A stretch of DNA of 35,732 nucleotides from Gammaproteobacteria bacterium (GTDB lineage: Bacteria > Pseudomonadota > Gammaproteobacteria > Pseudomonadales > Halomonadaceae): the NCBI GenBank assembly GCA_023485185.1, contig JAMCZP010000017.1:1-35732 (forward strand), read 5' to 3'. The notes beneath the pieces were generated by a model. It did no database searches. It worked only from the letters and a program-made list of their open reading frames with translations, and had not been told where the DNA came from. The position numbers and the translations under genes were made by a program. This document shows, piece by piece, positions 1 through 9,400 of the stretch; position 1 is the stretch's first letter; every line of letters starts with the position of its first letter.

Positions 1-562
1 CTACGGCTACTGCCGTCATTCCGGCTGCCGCGGCGGCCTGCATATCGCGTACATGATCCCCGATATACCAGCACTGTTCGGGTGCAACGCCTAAACGTCG
101 AGCCGCTTCCCATAGTGGTTCAGGTGCAGGTTTCTTAACGCTTAAATCATCTGCACAGAGTAGAGCGCCGGGCTGTAACGCCAATGCCTCTAAAAGTGGA
201 AGGGTATAGCGGCGCGGTTTATTGGTCACAATCCCCCAGGGGCGCTGATCGCCATGCCATCCTTTTAGCCACACATCTAATGGCGAAAAAACTCGGCTGT
301 GAACAGCCACGGCCTGCTCATAGGCATCAAGCAAAAACTCGCGCGCTTGATTATGCTCTCTGGAGGAAGCTTCTAGCCCCAGCGCCAGCGTCACTAAGGC
401 GCTGCCGCCATTGGAGACTTGGCCGCGAATCACTTCAAAAGGTAGTGGCGCTAAACCGTGTTGATGTCGTAAAGCATTGGTGGCTTCAGCCAAGTCAGGG
501 GCGGTATCTACCAGTGTGCCGTCCAGGTCAAAGAGTATTGCTTGGGGTGATTGTGTCGTCAT
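1..562 (-). CDS. mupP: HAD-IA phosphatase, MupP/Gph type (3' end outside window)
   Basis: The frame opens with ATG at 562 and runs off the left edge, so about 187 N-terminal residues are visible. The HAD nucleophile motif LFDLDGTLVDT is at residues 10-20. A VTNKP motif lies in the middle, and IGDHVRDMQ (the acidic GDxxxD motif) is near the window edge. By sequence alone it would be called phosphoglycolate phosphatase (gph). It follows ubiG with no gap: the ubiG stop at 563-565 touches this ATG. In Pseudomonas the HAD gene directly after ubiG is mupP, the N-acetylmuramic acid 6-phosphate phosphatase of cell-wall recycling. The same order here favours MupP, but that is inference from synteny. 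HAD phosphatase is certain; the substrate is not. Confidence 0.85.
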   Translation of the reverse strand, partial: MTTQSPQAILFDLDGTLVDTAPDLAEATNALRHQHGLAPLPFEVIRGQVSNGGSALVTLALGLEASSREHNQAREFLLDAYEQAVAVHSRVFSPLDVWLKGWHGDQRPWGIVTNKPRRYTLPLLEALALQPGALLCADDLSVKKPAPEPLWEAARRLGVAPEQCWYIGDHVRDMQAAAAAGMTAVAV

Positions 563-1306
563 TTAATCGCTCACCTTACGGCAGTACATCATGTAGTTAA
601 CCGAAACATCGTGGGCCACTAAGCGGTAGTGGCGCGTAAGCGGGTTGTAAGTAAGCCCCGTTTGTTCGCGCACTTCTAAACCGCTTTGCCGTGACCAAGC
701 TGCCATTTCCGATGGGCGAATAAACTTAGCATAAGTATGTGTGCCCCGTGGCAACAACTTAAGGACGTACTCCGCCCCTAAAATTGCAAACGCATAGGAC
801 TTAGGTGTTCGGTTTAACGTTGAGAAAAATACGTACCCGCCGGGGCGAACCAGCGCACTGCAAGCACGAATCACGGAAGCTGGGGCCGGTACGTGCTCCA
901 GCATCTCCATGCAGGTAACAACGTCATAACAACCAGGCTGTTTGGCCGCCATAGCTTCAACACTAATATGCTGATAATCAACGCTTACACCGTGTTCTTG
1001 CGCATGTAAGCGAGCAACCGCTAAGGGGGCCTCGCCAAGATCAATACCCGTTACCTTCGCGCCGCGATGGGCCATTGATTCGCTTAAAATGCCCCCGCCA
1101 CAGCCTACATCAAGTACTTTTTTACCCGCTAGCCCGGCACGTGCATCAATAAAATCAAGCCGCAGAGGATTAATCTCATGTAGCGGTTTAAATTCACCCT
1201 GCGTGTCCCACCAGCGGCTAGCGAGAGCATCAAATTTGGCGACTTCCGCAGCATCGACGTTGCCTTGATAGCGATTAGCAGTGCTATCCTGTGGTGTCGG
1301 TTGCAT
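563..1306 (-). CDS. ubiG: UbiG, bifunctional ubiquinone O-methyltransferase
   Basis: Class I SAM-dependent methyltransferase that carries out both O-methylations of ubiquinone synthesis (demethylubiquinol and polyprenyl-dihydroxyphenol steps). The SAM-binding motif [13 protein letters not shown] is clear. The early segment [29 protein letters not shown] is typical of UbiG. A longer frame opens at 1327. The ATG at 1306 is preferred because a GGGAGT ribosome site lies about 8 bases upstream of it, giving 247 residues, close to the usual family length. It is divergent from galU and cotranscribed with the downstream HAD phosphatase. Confidence 0.95.
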   Translation of the reverse strand: MQPTPQDSTANRYQGNVDAAEVAKFDALASRWWDTQGEFKPLHEINPLRLDFIDARAGLAGKKVLDVGCGGGILSESMAHRGAKVTGIDLGEAPLAVARLHAQEHGVSVDYQHISVEAMAAKQPGCYDVVTCMEMLEHVPAPASVIRACSALVRPGGYVFFSTLNRTPKSYAFAILGAEYVLKLLPRGTHTYAKFIRPSEMAAWSRQSGLEVREQTGLTYNPLTRHYRLVAHDVSVNYMMYCRKVSD

Positions 1307-1362
1307 ATTGTGACTCCCTTTGTCCATTAAGCATTGAGCGAATGGTGTCAGCCAAACGACTG

Positions 1363-1395
1363 GTAATTGGCCATTTACACTCGTAATTGTCCATT
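1363..1395. repeat. 13-bp direct repeat in the ubiG-galU divergent region
   Basis: GTAATTGGCCATT at 1363-1375 and GTAATTGTCCATT at 1383-1395 differ at one base and are offset by exactly 20 bp, about two helical turns. A partial third copy (TTGTCCATTA) is at 1320-1329. This fits a dimeric activator or repressor site shared by ubiG and galU, but no regulator is identified. Confidence 0.45.
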
Positions 1396-1478
1396 AGTGA
1401 GGTGGCATCCACTCACGCCTTCAGTATTATGGACATTCTAACCACTCCTGTGTCGGAACGCATGAAAAGGACCTTTAT

Positions 1479-2369
1479 ATGATTCGCAAAGCCGTACTCC
1501 CCGTTGCTGGATTTGGCACTCGCTGCTTACCAGCTTCTAAGGCTATTCCTAAGGAGATGATTACGATTGTCGATCGGCCGGTGATTCAATATGTGGTCGA
1601 AGAGGCGATCGCCGCCGGGATCCGTGAAATTGTTTTGGTCACCAGTAGCCATAAAAGTGCTATCGAAAACCACTTTGATACCAATGCGGAGTTGGAAGAT
1701 AGCTTAGAAGCAAAAGGTAAACACGAGCTTCTAGCGATGCTGCGCAATCTGGTGCCGGATGATGTCAGTATTATTAGTGTTCGCCAGGGGAAACCGTTAG
1801 GGCTTGGACATGCAGTGCTCTGCGCACGCCCTATTATTGGTGATGACGAACCTTTCGCGGTGCTGTTGCCCGATGTGCTGGTAGATAATAGCGCCAACCA
1901 AACATCTGACTTGGTCGGTATGTTAGAAGCTTTTGATCAACACAAGACTGCACAGCTAATGGTGGAAGCCGTTGCCTGGGAAAACGTAGTGAAGTACGGC
2001 ATCGTTGCGCCTTCTGGACAGGCTCCGGCACCAGGAGAGTCAGCGGAGCTGGTTGGTATGGTAGAAAAGCCAACGCGTGAAGCGGCACCATCAAATTTAG
2101 CGGTCATTGGCCGGTATGCGTTGCCAGGCAATATTTTTTCAATTCTAGAATCAACAGCACCCGGTGCCGGTGGTGAAATTCAGTTGACAGACGCACTGGA
2201 AACCCTGCGAGAGCAGTCGGGCGTCCAGGCTTATTGTATGCAAGGGGCCACCTATGACTGCGGGCATCCAATGGGCTACTTGGAAGCCACGCTAGCCTAC
2301 GCACGCCGCCATTCTGAGTTTGGAGAGGCTTTCCAGGCTCTGCTGTCACGTTACCATCAAGGGGTATAA
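1479..2369 (+). CDS. galU: UTP--glucose-1-phosphate uridylyltransferase
   Basis: Makes UDP-glucose from UTP and glucose 1-phosphate, feeding surface polysaccharide synthesis. The nucleotidyltransferase signature GFGTRCLPASKAIPKEM is at residues 12-28, followed by the family motifs LGLGHAV, VLLPDVLVD and MVEKP. At 296 residues it has the usual bacterial GalU length. The start has AAAAGGACC a few bases upstream. The next gene starts 3 bases after the stop, so galU, the dehydrogenase-like gene and the coiled-coil gene at 3675 look like one operon. Confidence 0.96.
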   Translation: MIRKAVLPVAGFGTRCLPASKAIPKEMITIVDRPVIQYVVEEAIAAGIREIVLVTSSHKSAIENHFDTNAELEDSLEAKGKHELLAMLRNLVPDDVSIISVRQGKPLGLGHAVLCARPIIGDDEPFAVLLPDVLVDNSANQTSDLVGMLEAFDQHKTAQLMVEAVAWENVVKYGIVAPSGQAPAPGESAELVGMVEKPTREAAPSNLAVIGRYALPGNIFSILESTAPGAGGEIQLTDALETLREQSGVQAYCMQGATYDCGHPMGYLEATLAYARRHSEFGEAFQALLSRYHQGV

Positions 2370-2372
2370 CCC

Positions 2373-3665
2373 ATGCGGGTGTTACTTTACGGTAGCGAAT
2401 TAAGCGCCGCAACGGCAGCCGCCGCATTGGCTTGGGTAGGTCATCAGGTTCAGTGGTTGCCGCATGGCGATGCGCCCTGGTCGGCGCTTTCTCAGGTTGA
2501 TTGGTTACGCAGTGAGCCCCACTTGTTGGAACATTTAGAACAGGGAATGGCAGAAGGGGTGCTGCAGGTCATTGAGCGAATTGAAGATGCCGACGTTCCG
2601 AATGTAATCTGGTTGGCGTTATCCCCGGCACAGCGCACAGCAGCTAGCGCATTGGTTGAAAAGCCTCTATTTGCCGATCAGCGTGGCATTGTGCTGATTA
2701 ATAATTCTACCTTCCCGGTGGGTGAGACGGAGCGTTTACATACGCTGATGGGTTCTCAGCACACCAGTGTTGCCCTTCCTGATACCCTGGAAGAGGGGCG
2801 CGCATGGGAGTCGTTTACTCGGCCAACAAGAAGGTTATTAGGTTGCGACGATGCCACTGGCGAGCAAGTGGTAAGAGAGCTTTTACGCGCATTTAATCGG
2901 CGGAGCGAAGTTTTTCAATGCATGCCGCGCCGCGCGGCGGAATTAACCAAGTTAGCGATTAACGGCATGCTGGCAACACGCATCAGCTATATGAATGAAA
3001 TTGCTGGTTTGGCTGATACGCTGGGGGTGGATGTTGAGCATGTCCGGCAAGGGATGGGAGCGGACTCACGCATTGGTTTTGAGTATTTATACCCAGGGTG
3101 TGGCTTCGGCGGACCTAATTTTTCGCGTGACTTGATGCGCTTGGCCGACGTGCAGTTAAAGAGTGGACGCTACTCAGCGCTGCTTGAGCAGGTCATGGAT
3201 ATCAACGAACAGAAAAAAGAGACGCTGTTTCGCAAGCTGTGGTCCCATTTTGGAGGCGAACTCAATGGTAAAACCGTGGCTATCTGGGGCGCTGCCTTCA
3301 AGCCAGGTACTGCGCGTATTGATCATGCCCCGGTATTAATACTCCTAGAGGCGCTTTGGGCGCAGGGTGTTAAGGTTCAGTTACATGACCCGGCTGCGAT
3401 TCCAGCGCTTCATGCCGTTGTGGGTGAGCGAAAAGATTTAAACACTTACTCTCATGATCCTTACCAAGCATGTGAGGGCGCGGATGTGTTAATGCTGGTC
3501 ACAGAATGGAAAACGTACTGGAACCCAGACTGGCATCGACTCGCTTCGTTACTAAAGGGTAAGTTAGTATTGGATGGGCGCAATATCTATGACCCTGAGT
3601 TTGTTGCCAGCTGTGGATTAATGTATCGAGGTATAGGCCGTCGTGCCGACCCGAAGACTCTTTGA
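2373..3665 (+). CDS. UDP-glucose dehydrogenase-like protein, probably inactive
   Basis: The 430 residues match the UDP-glucose/GDP-mannose dehydrogenase fold throughout. Recognisable parts are STFPVGE, the central helix AELTKLAINGMLATRISYMNEIA, GFGG, the third-domain segment VAIWGAAFKPGTARID, and LVLDGRNIYDP near the end. Key residues are missing. The catalytic cysteine of the GFGGSCFPKD motif is Asn249 here (GFGGPNFSRD), while Lys193, Asn197 and Asp253 keep the spacing seen in active enzymes. The N-terminal NAD-binding glycine motif (GxGYVG) is replaced by GSELSA. A cysteine at residue 243 lies just before GFGG but is not in the catalytic position. Oxidation of UDP-glucose to UDP-glucuronate therefore looks unlikely. 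The intact frame and operon position after galU argue for a retained structural, sensing or partner role, which is inference. Confidence 0.8.
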   Translation: MRVLLYGSELSAATAAAALAWVGHQVQWLPHGDAPWSALSQVDWLRSEPHLLEHLEQGMAEGVLQVIERIEDADVPNVIWLALSPAQRTAASALVEKPLFADQRGIVLINNSTFPVGETERLHTLMGSQHTSVALPDTLEEGRAWESFTRPTRRLLGCDDATGEQVVRELLRAFNRRSEVFQCMPRRAAELTKLAINGMLATRISYMNEIAGLADTLGVDVEHVRQGMGADSRIGFEYLYPGCGFGGPNFSRDLMRLADVQLKSGRYSALLEQVMDINEQKKETLFRKLWSHFGGELNGKTVAIWGAAFKPGTARIDHAPVLILLEALWAQGVKVQLHDPAAIPALHAVVGERKDLNTYSHDPYQACEGADVLMLVTEWKTYWNPDWHRLASLLKGKLVLDGRNIYDPEFVASCGLMYRGIGRRADPKTL

Positions 3666-3674
3666 GGAAATGTC

Positions 3675-4496
3675 ATGCCAGATTCCACCGCTCCCTCTCG
3701 CATTGTGCCCGATGTGGATCAAAGCTTGACTGCTCAGCACCTGCGATACCGAAAAGGCCCATCATTGTGGCCGCTTTGGTTATTCATGTTGCTCATAGTA
3801 GGGGTGCTAATTGCGGCGGCGGCTGGACTTTGGTACGAGCGTGAACGATTGTTAAATGAGTTGCAGCGCGTAAGCGGAGAGGTCTCCAACGTGCACGCTC
3901 GACTCGACTCGGGTGACACTGACGTACAAGATACGATAACCTTTGTACAAGCCCAGATGTCGACGCTCTTTCAAGAGCAAGAACAATTGGCTATTTCGTT
4001 GCTAGATGCCCGTGAAGAGTTATATGGCGCGATTACGACCAACGAAGAAGCCGCTACTAGTGATTCAATGAATGCTTTGCTTGATCAGTTAGCACAGTTC
4101 AGAGAGCAAGCGGAGTCTCGGGACAGTCAATTAGCCGCTTTACGCGACTCGTTAGATTCACTTGAACAAGCGGGTACCTCTGGGCGGCTTAATTTAATGG
4201 AGGAAGTTGATCATTTAGAGCAGCTTACCGATCAGCGTTTAGCCTCACTTGACTCTCAAGTCGCTAATCTTAGTAATGCTTGGGAGCAGCAGCTAGCTGC
4301 GCAGCAAGAAGCGATGGCTGAGCGTTTAGACACGTTAGAAGCATCGCTGGCAGAGGTAGAAGCACCGCTGGATCAGGCAGCATTGGACGCCTTTGAGCAA
4401 ACATGGACTCAGCGCCTGAATACGCTAGAGAGCGATGTTCGCCAAGTCCGCCAAGCCCAACTGGCTTTCAGTGCTCAGCTTGAAATGCTGCGTTGA
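3675..4496 (+). CDS. Membrane-anchored coiled-coil protein of unknown function
   Basis: I do not recognise a named family. The 273-residue product has a short polar N-terminus, one hydrophobic segment at about residues 31-53 (SLWPLWLFMLLIVGVLIAA), and then a long Glu/Gln/Ala/Leu-rich heptad region to the C-terminus. That predicts a single-span inner-membrane protein with an extended coiled coil, probably periplasmic. The start has GAGGAA five bases upstream. It sits 9 bases after the dehydrogenase-like gene, so it is probably cotranscribed with galU. A scaffold or tether in envelope polysaccharide work is possible, but nothing in the sequence shows it. Confidence 0.7.
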   Translation: MPDSTAPSRIVPDVDQSLTAQHLRYRKGPSLWPLWLFMLLIVGVLIAAAAGLWYERERLLNELQRVSGEVSNVHARLDSGDTDVQDTITFVQAQMSTLFQEQEQLAISLLDAREELYGAITTNEEAATSDSMNALLDQLAQFREQAESRDSQLAALRDSLDSLEQAGTSGRLNLMEEVDHLEQLTDQRLASLDSQVANLSNAWEQQLAAQQEAMAERLDTLEASLAEVEAPLDQAALDAFEQTWTQRLNTLESDVRQVRQAQLAFSAQLEMLR

Positions 4497-4622
4497 GCTT
4501 ACCCTTTCAATCTCCAGGATGAAAAAGTAACGCGAAAATTAAACAGCTAAACCGATAATTAACAGAGAATCCGCCTTTTAATAGTGCGATGAAGCCGCTG
4601 ATTTAGTTTAGGAAAAAATTGT

Positions 4623-6476
4623 ATGGGAAGACAACGGCGATGGACTTCAGCCACTGAGCGCGCATTTTGTATCGCGCTACCGCTATTTTGTGTGTCGTAT
4701 GGTGCATTTGCGGTTGATGCCACCATTACCGGCGTCCCAGGCGCGGTAGAACGCAATATTCAGGCCTATCTACAGAATGTTGATGCTGAACAATATACCG
4801 AAGTGCGTTTAGAGGGCGAGGTACGCCGTCGCACACAAGAAGCCATGCGAGTTTTTGGCTATTACGAGCCAGATATCACGCTTGAGCGTGCTACAGCGGA
4901 AAGAGTATGGCTTGAAATTGATCCCGGCCCTCAAGTAAAAATTGAAACGCTTTCAATCAATGTGGAAGGTGACGCAAGTAATGATGCGCCTTTTCAGGAT
5001 GCTCTAGATGCATTCCCCCTGAAAGTGGGAGATGTATTACGACACGCCCCTTGGGATCGGTTGCGCAGCCAATTTACTGGGTTGGCTATCGAGCGAGGTT
5101 ACTTTGACTGGGGCTTTACGGACAGGCGTATGGAAGTTCGTCCCTATCTGCAAAGTGCCCGCCTTTATATGGATTTCAATAGTGGGCCTCGCTACCAGTT
5201 TGGTAGAAGCTTTATTACCGGCAGCCATATTGAATTAGACCGTTTACGTCGTATTCAACCCTTTGAAGCGGGTGACCCCTACCTAGCGGAAGACTTGGCG
5301 CGTTATAACCAGCGCCTGAGTGAAACTGGCTGGTTTAGTTCGGTTTCAGTTCGCCCACGTCTTGAGACTGCTCAAGAGCTGGTCATAGCCCCTCCCGGTG
5401 GTGGTGATGCATGGTGGAGTGAGGCAACGGCTTCACAACCAGAGCGGCCGCGAGTCAGTATGGCCGCATTAGCTAGTGCATTAAGTATTAATAACCCCGA
5501 TAACACACGGCTGCCCATTGATGTCAGTTTAGAGCCTGCTGATCGCCATCAATTTGAAGTGGGTATCGGCTACGCCACTGACGTAGGTCCGCGCTTGCGG
5601 TTTGGCTGGCAGCAGCCTTGGATCAATCAATATGGTCACAGCCTTAATCATGACCTTTATTTATCTGCTCCAGAGCAGCGTTTTACCGGGGTATATAACA
5701 TTCCCTTAGAAGATCCCCTTCGTGATAGCTATCGCCTGCAATATGGTGTTCGCAACTTGGATGACAATGATACCGAGCTATTGGAAGCATCCGTTGAGGT
5801 GGCACGCCGATGGCAGTTTGACAACGATTGGGTTCAGTCACTCTATCTGCGTACAAGCTATGTTGACTTCGAGCAGGGGGGTGAAGCAGAACAAGTTTGG
5901 CTGCTCTATCCTGGGGTGCAATGGTCACGTACGCGAACGCGGCCTCAGCGTTTTCCTTTATGGGGTGACAGGCAGCAGCTTTCGGTGGAGTACTCGGACA
6001 CCGCCTGGGGTTCTGATGCCCAGTTTGCGCGGCTGACAGGTGATACCGAATGGATACGCACTATTGGCGATGATAATCGTTTCTTGGCACGGCTAAGCCT
6101 GGGTGCCATCGAAACCGATGACTTTGACAAGCTACCACCTTCATTACGCTTCTTTGCTGGCGGCGACCGCAGCGTGCGTGGCTACTCCTTTGAAAGCCTT
6201 TCACCGCGAAACGAGCAAGGGCGTCTTCGCGGTGGCCAGCAGATGCTTACATCGACCTTAGAATATCAAAGGCGCGTTAGCGGAGACTGGTGGGGGGCCA
6301 CCTTTGTTGATACTGGTGATGCGTTTGATAATTGGGGGCCTAATGACTTGAAGACAGGCGCCGGCGCCGGGGTACGCTGGATCTCGCCGGTCGGGCCCAT
6401 TCGCTTCGATGTTGCCCACCCCTTTGATCATGAAGACGATTGGCGCTTGCACTTTTCCATCGGACCGGAATTCTAG
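4623..6476 (+). CDS. tamA: TamA, Omp85-family outer-membrane assembly protein
   Basis: Outer-membrane half of the translocation and assembly module, which works with TamB in envelope biogenesis. The signal peptide ends near residue 30 (VSYGAFA). Three POTRA-like repeats cover about residues 33-250, and a beta-barrel runs from about 297 to the C-terminal phenylalanine. The family signature FEVGIGYATDVGPRLRFGW opens the barrel, and the L6 loop motif SVRGYSFESLSP is present. At 617 residues it is longer than E. coli TamA (about 577). The excess lies mainly in a segment of about 40 residues at 253-296, between the last POTRA and the barrel. The downstream gene is tamB, as is usual. Confidence 0.93.
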   Translation: MGRQRRWTSATERAFCIALPLFCVSYGAFAVDATITGVPGAVERNIQAYLQNVDAEQYTEVRLEGEVRRRTQEAMRVFGYYEPDITLERATAERVWLEIDPGPQVKIETLSINVEGDASNDAPFQDALDAFPLKVGDVLRHAPWDRLRSQFTGLAIERGYFDWGFTDRRMEVRPYLQSARLYMDFNSGPRYQFGRSFITGSHIELDRLRRIQPFEAGDPYLAEDLARYNQRLSETGWFSSVSVRPRLETAQELVIAPPGGGDAWWSEATASQPERPRVSMAALASALSINNPDNTRLPIDVSLEPADRHQFEVGIGYATDVGPRLRFGWQQPWINQYGHSLNHDLYLSAPEQRFTGVYNIPLEDPLRDSYRLQYGVRNLDDNDTELLEASVEVARRWQFDNDWVQSLYLRTSYVDFEQGGEAEQVWLLYPGVQWSRTRTRPQRFPLWGDRQQLSVEYSDTAWGSDAQFARLTGDTEWIRTIGDDNRFLARLSLGAIETDDFDKLPPSLRFFAGGDRSVRGYSFESLSPRNEQGRLRGGQQMLTSTLEYQRRVSGDWWGATFVDTGDAFDNWGPNDLKTGAGAGVRWISPVGPIRFDVAHPFDHEDDWRLHFSIGPEF

Positions 6477-6485
6477 GAGATAGAC

Positions 6486-9400
6486 TTGTCACAGGTTGAA
6501 ACATCTACGTCTGAAAAACGCCAAGTGCTGTCTTCAAAGTATCGCGTCTGGCTGTTGCTTTGGAGTTTAATACGCATCGCCATCGTGCTGCCTATCTGGT
6601 TATTTGGCGTTGTTGCTTTAGTTATTGGGGTAGCGTTATCACCTTGGGGCACGGGCGTATTGCTCTCTCAGGGTGAGCAGCGTGACTTCTTCTCCTACAC
6701 GCATCACGAAGGGGGGCTGCTGGATCACATTCTGCTTGAAGGGTTTCAGCTGCAGGTGGGGACAACCCTTGTAGCCATTGATGAATTTGAATTGGCGTGG
6801 GCAGATGACTGCGTACTCTCTGGGCGTTTGTGTATCGACACCTTACGCGTTGTGGGTGCCGACATTCGGCTAGGATCAGCTAGCAATGAGGAGCCTCCTG
6901 CTGAAGAGAGCTCTCCACTTTCCATCCGCTTTCCTTTCCCCATTGAGTTACGCTCACTCCAATTTGCTGATGTCAATCTGCGACTTGCCAACGGCACCGA
7001 AATTTACTGGCAATCATTAACTTCAGCGGCCGTTGCTGAAGGGAACCTTGTCCGTTTGGCGCCGACTCACCTAGAGCAACCCCGCGTGTACTTGCCGCCA
7101 TCGCCAGGCGTCCGGTTAACGCAAGAGATTGAAACGCCGCTCTATGCCGAAGCTATCGATGCCGCGATCTTGCTTCAACAGCCTCAACAAGAAGCAGTGC
7201 TTGCAGCTTCATCTGCTAACGAGAACCTAGAGGCGCGTGAGCGCCTTGTACTACCTGAAATAAGTCTGCCAGTCGATATTCAGGTGCCTGAATTTACGGT
7301 TAATGATTTTCGCCTTGAGGGTATTTTTGAATATCAGGTTGAGCGACTCCAGCTAGGGCTGTTCAGTGAGGGGGATCGGGTTGAAATATCGCAGCTAGCG
7401 GTGGTGACACCAGACGCAGAGGCAGAGCTCATGGCGACTGCTGTCTTGAGTGGCAACTATCCTTTAGAAGCTCGTTTAAGCACTGAACTCTTTATGCATA
7501 ATCTAGCGCCTGAGCTGTTTGCCGAAAATAGCAGTGAAACCCTAGTGCTGGAACTTTCTGGCCCACTCGATGCACTGATGGTGCAGCTTGAAGCTAGCGG
7601 CACAGTGAGTGCTTTGATAAATGGAGAGGTGGATGCGCTATCCCCCACATTGCCTTTCCAATTACAGGTACAGAGCGAGCAACTACAGTGGCCGTTGCCT
7701 GCCCAAGCTGCAGATAATAACCGGGAAGGTGAAGAGCTCCCCGAGGATGCGTATGTTGTCGATGATCTGGATCTTCAAGTAACTGGCAGTCTCAACGACT
7801 ACCGTGCTCAACTTGCTTTGGTTGTCGAGGGGCCAAGCCTGCCACGCACTGAAGTGGGTGTCAGCGGCGAAGGTGATTTTGAGCATTTCAACTGGCAGCC
7901 ACTCACGCTCGCTGTGGGCGAAAGCACGCTACGTAGTGAAGGCAGCATTAATTGGCTTGCTCCACTACAGGTTAATGCCACTATTCGTTTAGATCAGTTT
8001 GATCCGGCACACTTTGTTGATCAGTTGGAGGGTAATCTCAATGGCGATATTGAACTCTCAGTTCGCCAGTTAGAAGAGCAGTGGGCAATTAGCGTACCTA
8101 ACTTGGCTATTGATGGTGAATTGCGCGACTACCCGCTCACGCTGCAGGCCGCTTTTGATGCTAACAGCAACCTGGAAATTGATATTGATGAGCTGCTGTT
8201 CACTCAAGGGAATAATCGACTTGAAGCGGCGGGTCAAATCAGCGAGCAAGCCATGTCGCTTAATGCAGATGTTGCATTACGACAATTACAAACGCTCTCG
8301 CCTGACCTTGCGGGAACCTTAGTCGGCACCCTGCGGGCGAGTGGCAGTTTTAGCCAGCCGCAGCTAATCGCCAACTTAAGGGGGGATGGGCTGCGCTTTG
8401 CGGAAAATCGAGTTGAACGGCTCGAACTTGATGCCGATGTACGCGGCCTTGATGATCCTATTCTTGATGTGCAGCTTGCGTTGCAGAATGTTATTGCGGG
8501 TGGTCAGTCGCTATCCGACGTCGATGCCCATTTGTCAGGCCGTCTTTCCCAACATCAGTTAGAGCTAACGGCTCAGGGGCAGGAAAGCGCGGTCTTAAGC
8601 CGAGCGTTGATCGCCTTGGAAGGCCGGCTGAACCAAGATAACCAGCTATATCAAGCACGCATTACACCGTTGGAAATTGATTCTGAGGCGGGAAGTATCC
8701 GACTCGAAGCGCCTTTAGATGTACGTTACAACCTTGCTGATGGACAGGCGAGACTTTCGCCGTTCTGCCTGCGTCGTGAAGAAGGGGGGGTGGTCTGCTC
8801 TGAAGAGGCGATTAATGCATCGGCGCACCAGGGTAATGCGTTGCTGACGTTACGTGAAGTGCCAATGGAAATGTTAGAGCCCTTTTTGCCAGAGGAGTGG
8901 CAGTTAGAAGGTGATACTACCGCCGACCTTGCAGCTAGCTGGCGTCAGGGTGGTGCTCGTTGGCAGGCAGACGTTCAAATTTTAAGCGAGCTGGCGATTA
9001 CCGCTGTTAATGATTACGGTCAGCCGGTTGAGCTCCCACGGATCAACTTGGATGCACAGGTAGAGGCCAACCAGGCCCAAGCGGATGCAAATATCGTACT
9101 CTCCCTTGCTGAGGCGGGTGAGCTAGGTCTAACCCTATCCATTAATGATCCCATTGGTCAGGGTGGTTTGACGGGTGAGTTGCGTGCGGACGATGTTTCT
9201 CTGCGGCCTTATCGTCCTATGATGGTGGGAATGGATCGGCTGGAAGGTGATCTCACCGGTAGTGTGCAAATTAGCGGTACTACAGCGCAGCCAGATTTGC
9301 AGGGGCAGCTTGGATTAAGAGGTATTCGTGTGAATGGCCCTGATATTCCGGTTGATATTCAAGGTGGCGAATTGATCGTTTCATTCGATGGGGATCAGGG

